Source: Tipula vernalis
Taxonomy: Eukaryota; Arthropoda; Insecta; Diptera; Tipulidae
Assembly (NCBI GenBank): GCA_958295665.1
Contig: OY282560.1
Location: 141,166,091-141,230,090, forward strand
Direction: 5' to 3'
DNA length: 64,000 nucleotides
Made by a program: the position numbers and the translations under genes. The notes under the pieces are model-generated. The model saw only the letters and a list, made by a program, of their open reading frames with translations, did no database searches and was not told the origin of the DNA. Shown one piece after another: positions 55,301 to 64,000 of this stretch; within the stretch, counting starts at the first letter, position 1; the number at the start of each line of letters is the position of its first letter.

Positions 55301-55895
55301 AGCATGTAATGAATTATTTCTAAACCGAAGCTAAAGTTTTTTTTTTTTTTATTGCTTTACATACATAATAGAGATTCGAACAAGTTACACGAGTGTTTGA
55401 TTTTGAAATTGTAAAATTAACACTAAATGGTGTAATAAATAAATACTTTAAAAATATTTCCCTGATTTACATTGAATCGGATTTGGTATGCTTCTATCAC
55501 CGTTGCGGAGAGTTGTACTCAAATTTTCACCAAATTTTCCAAAATGCCTTACGCGATCAAACTCCATAATACTTTTATTTAACATAATAATTCATTGCTT
55601 GCATTCAGGGGAAGGGTTTGAGTCTATTTAGTCTACCAAAGGATAGTGTAGTAAGAAACACCTACAAGCCAAGTTTAATTTAATATAGCACAGTATAATG
55701 TTAATATTTCGTTGCATAAATAACAGTATATAGCATTTAAGTAATTATGGTGTAACATTTTAAATGAATAGGGGGCAATTAAAAGCTAAGTTCACTCAAC
55801 TGCACATATTACGCAGCAATATATTTCAAAATTAATTCGTCAGTAAAAATATAAAGAACTGAAACCTCGTAAGGTGATCAGAATTTCGGTTTTGT
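52371..55895. other. AT-rich region without a recognised gene
   Basis: No domain-bearing frame. Short simple tracts only (for example poly-A near 53836 and poly-T near 54107). Confidence 0.35.
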
Positions 55896-56170
55896 AAATT
55901 AGTTCAACTCCTAAATCAATCCCTAACTGAACCTCCTTAAGTCATTCTTTAGCTCAACCTCCAACTCAATCGCAACACAATCCTTAATGCAATCAGCAAA
56001 TTAAGAAGAACTCACTTAAGCCCAATGCAAATTAACTAAACCATAATTCAACTCAACTTAGCTCGAACCAAATCTCAACTTCACACTTAATTACAAACCC
56101 AATCCCCAAAATCAAACTCATCTCAATCAAACCTCCTACTAAACCCTAAACTCGACCTCAAATTAAATAC
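55895..56170. repeat. Degenerate pyrimidine/A-rich low-complexity tract (CTCAAC-type)
   Basis: An irregular succession of caactc, aacctc and taactc phrases (for example gttcaactcctaaatcaatc, ctcaacctccaactcaatcg). The same composition resumes at 59335-59500 beyond the Penelope element and the CATACC array, suggesting one tract that was split. Confidence 0.6.
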
Positions 56171-56329
56171 ACGATTAAAACCAATATTAGTTTTTAATTT
56201 GTTAAAAGCAATAGTGATAATTATTTTAAAAAGAAATTATTTAAAATTTAATGGAAAACCTGGTTTCGAAAAATTCTTCCTTCATCAGTTCCTTCAACTA
56301 AACTAATTCCAATTTGCTTGTAATTTTGC

Positions 56330-57344
56330 TGTTTCCTTCACTGTATAGTATCATCTCAAAAATTTTATTGCTTTTGAAATTGGTTTTGTCATTAAGTAGT
56401 AGCGGATTATTGCCTTTATGTAGTTTGTGTAAAATTTTCATGTTGTTGTTTAAATCGGTGTTTGTATGTTTTTCATTGATAATGGGGAGAGCAAAATTGG
56501 ATTTGATGTTTTTATTTTGGTTTGTCTCGTTGTGTGTTCGGCAAATCACGTTGCGAAAGATCGGCCAGCCTGTCCTATATAAAATTTATTACAATCATTG
56601 CATGTTAGTTTATAAATGCCACAGTCAAGCTCGGTGTTGTTCTTGTGTTGTAATCGTAATTTTTGTTGTATTTTGTGATTGGTTGTATGAGCGACGCGAC
56701 CGTGTAATTGAATCTATTAAAGATTTTTCTCAAAATGTGACTTGTTCTTGTGTTGTATTCAACTGGGATATATTTTTCTTTGATGTTGTTATTGTCCGTG
56801 TAAAATGATGTTAAGTGTTTTAATTGATTTCTGTTTATGATCTTTTTGTTAAGTCTGTTGATCAAACTGATTGCGAATCCATTTTATGTAGCGATATAGG
56901 ATACTGTGTTAAATTCTTCTGTGTAATTTTCAATCCTATGTTGAGGTGGGCGGTTTCATGCAAAGCGAATGGTGTAATTAGTTTGTGTTGGTTTACGATA
57001 TATCTTGAAATTATGTTTACTATTGATAATACTAATTGTTAAATCTAAGAAATTAGTGGCTTTGTTGGTCTCTATTTCAAGTGTAAATTTGATATTTCTA
57101 TGTATATTGTTAATGTACTTTAGCAAATTATCTAACTGTCTGTTCGTACCTTTATACAACAACAAAATATCATCGACATATCTGTACCCATATATAATGC
57201 TATTTCCAAAGGGATTGCATTCGTTGTTGATGAATGCTCATTCAAAATGATTCAAGTAAATGTTGGCCAAGGTACCTGACAGTGGGCTTTCCATCGGTAA
57301 TCCATCAGTTTGTGTGTAGAATAACCCATTGTGTTGAAAATAAG
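56330..57344 (-). pseudogene. Penelope-like RT second half and GIY-YIG endonuclease
   Basis: From 57340 downward: FQHNGLFYTQTDGLPMESPL, SGTLANIYLNHFE and GYRYVDDILLLYKGT (YVDD active site, about 57190), then KFTLEIETNKATNFLDLTI (the e...n.i.FLDl.i block). Connecting frames lead to LDCGIYKLTCNDCNKFYIGQ (about 56630-56570), the GIY...YIG catalytic core, followed by AGRSFAT, a stop where family members have Arg, and FAEHT. Both enzymatic modules are thus recognisable but interrupted. Confidence 0.9.
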
Positions 57345-57828
57345 ACTGCACACTCACTCACTTGCGTTATCAAACATCTTAAAACAGCTCTGTCTGCAGC
57401 ACAGCACCCTTCAGTGAAGGAAGATAAGAGACACTCATCTCGACGAACATCCTTCTTCACAGCTACTGACGCAAGCCTCGACCGACCACATTCTCTTCCA
57501 TTACCTTTGTCTCTGCACATCGCCTCTATTAATGTCCAGTCGATGGGACATTTCAATTGGGCGACCGCCACCTCTGTTTAGCTGATCTGCACACAGACAG
57601 ACCAAAACCAACCATATTTCGCAGGAAGGGGAAAATCACTTGCGGAGGAGTCCTGTAGTGGTTCACCCAATTAACCACTAAAAATTAGCGTGCTCACCAT
57701 TGTAACTTTTCTCAACATAAAATGGTGGTGATCAACACAAAATGAATGTAGCAAATTAAAACTAAATTTATTAAATAAAAAATAAATTAAACTGTGTGGT
57801 TGCCTATAAATTTATTTAAAACCAACAA
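57345..57828. repeat. GC-richer insert of about 480 bp within the Penelope RT
   Basis: It lies between EVIDLLEIVG and SYFQHNGLFYTQ, which are adjacent in the family. Composition (gcagcacagcacccttcagt, ccgaccacattctcttcc) differs sharply from the surroundings. It contains a hairpin gtggttcacccaattaacca (57657 onward) and a plus-strand stretch LHIASINVQSMGHFNWATA that recalls, weakly, the start of a retrotransposon endonuclease. Family unknown: possibly a SINE-like or LTR fragment. Confidence 0.5.
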
Positions 57829-57829
57829 T

Positions 57830-58889
57830 TTCTAACAGATCGATGACTTCCATGATAGTCTTCATAACGATATAATTTTTCAATAATAAATTACGTATTA
57901 TGGTGATTGTCTCTGCAACCGGTATGTTAGTGTACATGTTTGTGACATCGAATGAGAACAGTTTAGCACCGTGTGGAATGAATAGATCGTATTTTGTCGA
58001 CTATTTCCATATTGTTCTTGACGGTCATATCGTTTTCTAATTTTATGTTGCAGGTTAGCCAATTATTGAGAAATTTGGCAATTTTATATGATGTGAAGTT
58101 GTGAAATTAATTAATGAACGAATTGGTATATTTATTTTGTAAATTTTGAATAATCCACTTATTGCAGGGGTTGAAGGTTTAATCATTTTGTTGAAAAATA
58201 TTTGACGTCTATTTTGAATAATAGTGGATTTGTTGATGACTCTGTTGATTTCTTTAAGGTACGCTTTGGTTGGGTCGTTTCCAATATTGATGATATTGTT
58301 CATGTTAATGTATTTTTCAATTTTCTGATTATAAACTGAACGTTACATTACCACAATAGTTATCAGCTTTTGTAATTAATTCGTCATTGTCAGATAGTTT
58401 CTTTTTAATATTATCAACGATCAAGTGAGCTAATTTGTCATGATTTTTCTCTTTCGATATGTTGTGATTCTTTGACATTTCATTAATTACTAAGGTTCTT
58501 TTAATTATGGCGTTTTCAATTTCTAATAAATGTTTGTTGTGCTGCTTTTTTCTGTTCTCAGGCTTTAAGTTGTATTTGAGACCCTTCACCAGTAATTTCT
58601 CTTCTTCTGGTTGTAAATTTATGTCCGTTAAATTATATATGCGCTCGAAAAATTTATGTTTATTGGAGTTGATGGTATTTTTAGAAGCAACACAAAATGT
58701 GTGCCGTTTGATTCCTAACTTTTTTAGCTTGTTCAGGATGTTACGTCTTTTTGTCCTCATCTTCTTATCTGTTGTGATTTCAACATATTTTATGATGTTT
58801 AAGTAATCCAAATAGTGGAAAATTGTTGACAAGTGTAACTGTGCATTATATGTTTTTACAGTTAGCATATCGATTTCTCTATATACCAA
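57830..58889 (-). pseudogene. Penelope-like N-terminal domain and first half of RT
   Basis: The 186-codon frame (58889-58329) is Lys/Asn-rich and ends KKLSDNDELITKADNYCGNV, close to the family phrase iitKaDKGn at the start of RT. The next frame (58303-58055) includes FFNKMIKPSTPAISGLFKIY (the P..Yg..KiHK-type region) and NIPIRSLINFTTSHH. Then FSFDVTNMYTNIPVAETITI (57975 downward) carries the first catalytic Asp. EVIDLLEIVG is followed by the foreign insert. Confidence 0.85.
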
Positions 58890-59325
58890 ACCGTCATACC
58901 ATTATATCGTCATACTATCATACGATCATGCTAGCATTCCATCATTCTAGAATAAATACCGTCATACCATCATACCTGCTATCATATATACAATCATACC
59001 ATCAGACAATCATAAAATTGTACCTTTCCATCATACCACTATACCATCATGACTCACGCCATTCTTCCACCATTTATACCATCTTACCACGATACCATCA
59101 TACCATCGTACCACCATATCCTCATACCATCATACCAACATACCAACATACCATCATACCATCATATCATCGTACCATCATACCATCGTACCATTATACC
59201 ATCATACACTCATACAATCATACAACTATCACCATCACCATCAATATCGCCGTCACTATTACCATCATTATCATTGTCACCATCACCACCACCATCAACA
59301 TCACCGTTAAAAGAATCATGATTTA
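58890..59325. repeat. Tandem array of CATACCATCAT-type units
   Basis: Roughly 40 degenerate units of 8-11 bp (taccatcat, cataccaccat, cataccaaca) run from the 5' end of the Penelope element to about 59215, then change to caccatcacc-type triplet repeats to 59325. The open frames across it are products of the repeat. Confidence 0.9.
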
Positions 59326-59510
59326 AAAATCAACTCATTGCTCGACTACTTAACCGCAAACTCTACGCCAAACTCAATGCCGCAAACCGGCATATAAAGA
59401 AACTTATTCAACTGCTCACTTTATCCAAATTCAACTCTAACTCAACCTCAACTAAACTCGCATATTGACCCTAACTTAACCTTCAACTCAATCATAACTA
59501 AATTTATGGT
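59326..59510. repeat. CTCAAC-type low-complexity tract, right part
   Basis: Continues the composition of 55895-56170 (aactctacgccaaactcaat, caactctaactcaacctcaa). No gene. Confidence 0.55.
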
Positions 59511-60354
59511 TATTTTTACAGGATTTTAATACTTTGGTCTTTATAGACCGAATGGAATCCTGATGGAAACTGCTATGATTTTCTTTTTTATTTTCTATTT
59601 TATCCAATCGAGTGCGTTTGTATAATGGGTGCGTTAAATGCCTATTTCCTCCCAACTTCATCCCGCTCGATGCATTGGTTCGGTCCAATAACCAACATCC
59701 TTAGTTCTAGGATTTACGGCGAGCACTCCAAGCTTCGTTGCTGCTCTTCTATAAACCTCATCCTCGGTGCAAATGATCGTTTGTCGTTCTTAGTCATAGC
59801 AAATCGAATTGTTTGCCCTATTATTCCGTTTGGCTAAATTCTTCTTGGACTATTCTCATATACTACTAAAACGACGTCTCCCACTTTTAGATTTTTCGCC
59901 TGTCCAAACCACTTCGTTCTTCTTCTTAAAACCGGGGCTACTGTATCCATCTTCTCCAGAAATGTTGGGAAACCATTTGTGTTATATTCTAATTTTTACA
60001 CAGCACTATGACCTCCTCACTATGCCCCCGATATGCTTAACTCCGGAAGATGGGCTCAGGAGAAAATGATTGGAAGTCAGAGCTTTTGATTGTCCAACCT
60101 AAGTTGGTAGATAGGACAATGGTCTAGAGTTCACATGTTTCCTACTTCAATGAGGCACCCCGTCAAAAGATCGTAACTAGGCGTCCGCGAAGGTAACACT
60201 TTCATTATTAACACAGCTTCTCTTCCTCAATGTTGAAGATTGACTCGTCCAACTCGTTTTCAGCACCACCAAATTAGTGCCATTGTCACACTACACTTCT
60301 ACTGGTGCCTAAGGGCCATACATTTTTGCAATGCAAGTTTTACACATCAAATTG

Positions 60355-60856
60355 AACCTTTAGCAAATTATATGTAAGGCCAAGTAGGATTTGACTTATC
60401 TATTTCCTAACGGATTTTAGTGCAATTTAGACATGTGCGTTGGAATTGGGATTCTAAAATAATTTTGAGATAAAGTTTTGTAGTATGGCCAAGTAGGATG
60501 GAACTTGGTTATTCCTTAACCGCTTATGATGAAATTTGATATGTGCATTGGAAATGGAATTCTAAAATGATTTGTAGATGAAGTTCTGGAATGTGACCAA
60601 TTATAATGGACCGTAGCTATTCCTTAATGGATTATGATGAAATTCGACATGTGCGTTGGAAATGCGATTTTAAATGATTTGTAGATTGGTTAAGGAACAG
60701 GCAAGTTCCATGCAACTTGGCCATATTCCAGAGCTTCATCTGAAAAATCATTTTAGAATCCTATTTTCAACTTTCATGTCAAATTTCACTAAAATCCGTT
60801 AAGAAATAGGTATAAGTTCCATCCTAATTGGCCTTACATATAATTTGCTTAAGGTT
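60355..60856. repeat. 502 bp foldback repeat with three direct and one inverted 109 bp units
   Basis: The ends are inverted copies: aacctttagcaaattatatg at 60355 and its complement at 60837-60856, extending into ttggcc. Inside, a unit beginning ggccaagtaggat occurs at 60378, 60487 and 60595 (spacing 108-109 bp) in direct orientation. It then recurs inverted, with complementary ttggcc at about 60718 and 60829. Each unit contains gacatgtgcgttggaaatg-type phrases. It interrupts the BEL/Pao integrase. Confidence 0.85.
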
Positions 60857-60859
60857 TAA

Positions 60860-60990
60860 TTAGAAATGTAAAATGTTCAATTTAAAATGTAAAATTATCA
60901 AAATGAAGTGTAGAAGGTTTAGTTTGAAGTGTAAAAGAATCAATTTGAATTGTTAAAGGATACATTTGTAGTGTAAAATTAAGGAAGGAA
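60860..60990. repeat. Degenerate tandem array, about six 21 bp units
   Basis: Units such as aaatgtaaaatgttcaattt, aagtgtaaaagaatcaatttg and aattgttaaaggatacatttg recur with a 21 bp period immediately beside the foldback repeat, still inside the integrase gap. Confidence 0.75.
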
Positions 60991-61699
60991 TTAATATTCC
61001 ATACCCTTTTTCCTGGCGGCTCCCAATCTTCGCTAACGATGGGCCAAACATGTCTAGTGAAAGTAGATAACCGCATCGATGGGAGCTCACTAATTTCGGG
61101 TGGATTTGGTTTTGCCTTTTCGGTTTTGCAAACTTGACATCGATTTTGCTTGAATTTTTAAACTTCTTTCTGCCTTGGAATCATGAACTTTTGGCGCATC
61201 TCATTCACAACTATTCCATGATTTTGGTGAAGATATCTACTGTTATAGTGAGTTACCAAAATTTCTGTTACTGTACCATGTTGAGGCAAAATCATTGTTT
61301 TTTGAAGAAACCCATCGACTTCCGGGAGCTAGCTAATTATCCTCTCAACTCTCAACGTGAAAATCGCTTGCCATTTTGTTTCGAAGGAACCCATTTCCAA
61401 TTATTAATCACTGTGTTTTATTGGATTTCACACATACTGACGATCATTTTTCGGATCCGAATTCAACCACGTCAATACTGTTACTGATTTAGTCCAATAA
61501 TATACCCGAGCGATATCCACTGAATGACATTAAGTAATTGTTTTCGCCATCCGCCCACCTGTCAAGCACGCCTGAAATTCCAAATGCGGAACGTATGCAC
61601 AACTTCATCAGTTGTAATACGGAAAAAAGCTACATATACTGTGCGCAAGATCACTAGAATCACAAAATACATGGAGTATACCATATAGCATGCTTTTTA

Positions 61700-62189
61700 T
61701 CGCTGACGACAACAACAGCAATGAATAGCATCTCTGGACTATTATATTTTACAATTCTTTGAGCAAGCTAATACATTTTACCCGTTTGGTGAACTCCTTT
61801 GATCAGCGAACCAATGTATCCTTTGGGGTCGTAGATGCTCATCATAAGTCTCAATAGCTCGCGTTTCGTAAGTTTTTTTGTCCCTTTGAGAATTTCCTAA
61901 ACAAATCTACTCTGAACGGCATATTGATCCTTGATGTCTAGATTCTTATCTTCTAGCTTGTATTTCACGCAGTGCCTTAATCACTTTCTCACAATTGGAC
62001 ATCCAACCCCAAGCCGGACTGTGAATGTATCCATTTGAGCTGTGCTGAGACTTCTTTAGTGGCTTCCTCCGACTCGAAGCTGTCGAGGTACTCGTCCACA
62101 GGTAGTCGTTCACCAACTATTGCTTTTACTACTAGCGGATATTTTTCTTCATTGATTTTGGCATTTTTATTTTTAATGAATGGTGCCAA
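61700..62189 (-). pseudogene. BEL/Pao reverse transcriptase, C-terminal part
   Basis: The frame 62189-61989 reads APFIKNKNAKINEEKYPLVV then KAIVGERLPVDEYLDSFESE, the Pao-type catalytic Y.DSf box (BEL/Pao RTs have Y(V/L)DS rather than YxDD). This is followed by EVSAQLKWIHSQSG (the ..v..i...gGf block). Further on, KLTKRELLRLMMSIYDPKGY (about 61870) is the hallmark tKR..LS.....fDPlGl phrase, and VVVVSDKKHAIWY resembles the start of the RNase H-like region. Confidence 0.85.
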
Positions 62190-62292
62190 AGGTCATCACA
62201 TCCATTTCATACACATCTGTGTCGCTTCCGATGAGAGATTGCGTCAATGTAAATGCAAATGTTACGTCACTAATTAATTGGCAAGGATATCT

Positions 62293-62553
62293 TTAAATAC
62301 AATAGAGTTTAACTAACTGAGTCTTCGAAGCACCAATATTCAAATGTGGGAGTATACTATATTTTAATCTAGGCCTGAAAACTGTATAGATTTTAAACAA
62401 TTCAGCTAAATTAAAGTAAACTTTCCAACGTTGTAGGAAGGCAAAACACCTAGCAGCGTCCACTGCTGTCTTGTTTATTTGATCGGTCCAAGAAATTTTC
62501 TGTTTTAACGTCAGACCAAGCGATCGACTTGGAATTATTTCCATTTGAGTCAC
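62293..62553 (-). pseudogene. Non-LTR reverse transcriptase C-terminal fragment
   Basis: The frame reads SRSLGLTLKQKISWTDQINK, then ARCFAFLQRWKVYFNLAEL and YTVFRPRLKYSILPHL. These match the .sLGl.ld..LsW..hI block, the fL.r...yf....L..iY block and the RP.leY....w block of jockey/I-type ORF2 thumb regions. Only about 86 codons remain, with no catalytic motif. It lies just upstream of the BEL/Pao RT on the same strand. Confidence 0.7.
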
Positions 62554-62559
62554 GAATCG

Positions 62560-64000
62560 AGTTTAAACGTTTAGGGTTGACACAAATTCACAAATTAAAT
62601 CAAGAACCTGCTCAGGTTGAGCTAAGACAATTATCAGGAAACGAACGAATTGGATTAAGGGTTGAACAATTTAGGAAAAGCGTTGGGAATAAGACGGACC
62701 CTTGAGATGATATCAGCATTTATTAAATAAGTGGAGATGTAGCATGACGACTTAGGTTAGGAATATGTATAAGCTGGCCCTCATCTAATTACGAGTATGT
62801 TACTAATTGAAAATTAACAATTGACTCTCACACGAAGGACCGGTGGACCAAAATATAAAGAGGTGTTTTCAAAGGGTGACAGCGGAATATATGACAAAAA
62901 TTATGGCAGTTGTGATTTACGGCAAATATAGTTCCAAAGATAATTCCGTTATTAGTGCCATTCCAAAATTGGCCAAATTTTATCATTTGAAAAATGTGTT
63001 TTAGGACGTAGAAAACTCCACTGTGATGAATAGATGAATTCATAAAGAAAGATTACAAACACACCCAATAAACAGAGCTATGTCGCTCTGGTATTCTCGT
63101 ATATGATTGCCCTCCAGCTGATTGAATTCGTCTAACGCTGCACAGATTTCAGCCGCTTCACTAGCCGGTCGACGGAAGAAGAATGCGGAAGCCACTTGTC
63201 GTTATGGATCTAGCCCCGATGCAGAATGAAAGAAATAAGTCCCCAATGAAATAATATTCCAAACCATAAATGAAATATTTGTGTAATATTACAATGGAAT
63301 TTTGGTCAAATGCTGAATTTCAAACATTTCTCGTTATTAATGTAAAAGCGAAATATTGGATATAAAATAACAACCCAAAAATTCATTTGATTTTTCTTTC
63401 CAGAAAAGAGAATGGGGCTTTGTTTCACAATTATGGTGGATTATTTCTAGATTTAATTATGAGGGAACTTATAAGAATTATGAAATAATTGTAAACATGT
63501 TGAAGAACAAAATAAATTATCAACATGTTATGTTGAACTGTGATCTCGAAAGTTAAACCCAAATCTTTTATCTTTTCCAATTTCTGTGGTTTACCAGCAT
63601 ATTATGAAATGTAACTAATACATTATGAGAAATTTCTGGTGTTGGGCTTACTATTCGGCTTACTTAATTAATTAATTACTCAATAATCAAATTAGTTGAC
63701 ATTGACTTGAGATTAAACGATTCACAAATGGTTTGGTTGTTTCAAAAATATACGCACCTTGCAAAATAAAAGTTGCACGTACTCTGTACTAAATTTAATT
63801 CATTGTGTAACATAAAAGTTAGCTCCAATTTCTTAACGAAAACTTTCACGTTCAATTTTCGAATTAATAAAAGAAACCAAAATAAATCTACCTTAAGTGC
63901 TCAATTTTGGCCGCTTAATTATTTATGTATCACATAGTTAAATGTAAGTTGTGTGTACACTGTACAATACATAAAATGTTTGCAATCTCTACATAATTAT
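62560..64000. other. Region without a firmly recognised gene
   Basis: A 71-codon minus-strand frame (62828-63043) and a minus-strand stretch near 63080-63200 (ASEAAEICAALDEFNQLEGN) have some coding-like character but no recognisable family. The remainder to 64000 is AT-rich without motifs. Confidence 0.25.

Larger units (their letters stand above)
56280..58890 (-). mobile_element. Penelope-like retroelement with GIY-YIG endonuclease, decayed
   Basis: Minus strand, N- to C-terminal: N-terminal basic domain (58889-58329), RT fingers (58303-58055), RT palm (about 57990-57830), an insert (57345-57828), RT palm continued with YVDD (57340-56960) and GIY-YIG endonuclease (about 56640-56330). This RT plus GIY-YIG architecture is diagnostic of Penelope-like elements, which move by target-primed reverse transcription. 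Frame changes and stops show it is inactive. Confidence 0.9.
59640..61330 (-). pseudogene. BEL/Pao integrase, interrupted
   Basis: From 61325 downward: GFLQKTMILPQHGTVTEILV, HYNSRYLHQNHGIVVNEMRQ, KFMIPRQKEV, stop, and KFKQNRCQVCKTEKAKPNPP, which together form the H-H-C-C zinc-binding integrase domain. Then come ISELPSMRLSTFTRHVWPI and the break at about 61000. Beyond the foldback repeat CDNGTNLVVL (about 60295, core SDNGTNF), NSRPLSYLP, KALTSNHFLLSPSSGVKHIG (about 60090-60040) and NLKVGDVVLVVYENSPRRI, stop, PNGII (about 59900-59830) follow. The latter is the DUF5641 C-terminal domain with a stop at the conserved Trp. Confidence 0.85.
59640..62189 (-). mobile_element. BEL/Pao-type LTR retrotransposon, decayed
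   Basis: Minus-strand motifs specific to BEL/Pao occur in order from RT (62189-61980) through the connecting domain (about 61920-61700), integrase zinc-binding domain (about 61330-61010), integrase core and C-terminal DUF5641-type domain (60300-59650). A foldback repeat (60355-60856) and a 21 bp tandem array split the integrase. The gag-protease part and LTRs were not found; the element is probably 5'-truncated near 62190. Confidence 0.85.

Noticed and set aside
56314..56808. 164-codon plus-strand frame with hydrophobic, membrane-like stretches
   Set aside because: Antisense of the Penelope GIY-YIG region; the hydrophobicity comes from reverse-complementing Lys/Asn-rich coding DNA.
58823..59326. 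167-codon and 90-codon plus-strand frames rich in Ser-Tyr-His-Thr-Ile
   Set aside because: Products of the CATACCATCAT tandem array.
63060..63230. RNase H domain of a retrotransposon on the minus strand
   Set aside because: AAEICAALDEF recalls the aEi.Ai..al block, but no catalytic Asp context or second motif could be found.

Overview
The window is AT-rich eukaryotic DNA from an arthropod, most likely an insect. I infer this from the transposon families present (maT-type mariner, piggyBac, pogo, BEL/Pao, Penelope with a GIY-YIG domain, CR1/jockey-type non-LTR elements), the short GT-AG introns inside two transposases, and very long (TA)n arrays. I found no host gene that I could name with confidence. 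Almost everything recognisable is a transposable element or its remains.

Layout. 1-1570: decayed Ty3/gypsy element on the minus strand (gag, zinc knuckle, protease, RT). 1950-11390: one minus-strand non-LTR retrotransposon cut into pieces by later insertions: a Harbinger-type element with TTA duplications (3036-3678), a hAT element (about 4000-6810) that itself carries a roughly 650 bp insert, and a pogo-like element (about 7435-11115). 13095-15103: piggyBac-like element with two introns and an array of CACAATTGTG-type motifs. 15110-20250: nothing recognised. 20271-22296: broken gene for a cysteine-rich, possibly DDE-type protein that I cannot assign to a family. 22861-23720: 5'-truncated non-LTR element. 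28015-28660: foldback element made of short repeats. 31703-34534: a (TA)n array interrupted by a 631 bp palindrome and by an intact 343-residue maT mariner, the only complete transposase here.

34535-40880 holds no supported gene. 40890-43450 and 45500-46840: two decayed minus-strand non-LTR elements, with a hAT-like remnant on the plus strand between them (43860-44480). 49960-52370: second decayed Ty3/gypsy element. 56280-58890: Penelope-like element carrying a GC-richer insert, followed by a CATACCATCAT tandem array. 59640-62189: decayed BEL/Pao element interrupted by a 502 bp foldback repeat. 62293-62553: another non-LTR fragment.

The region reads as a layered transposon graveyard. The nesting gives a relative order of insertion: non-LTR elements and BEL/Pao are old, Harbinger/hAT/pogo inserted into them, and maT is the youngest-looking. 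Coordinates of degenerate elements are approximate because they were read by eye from motif positions.
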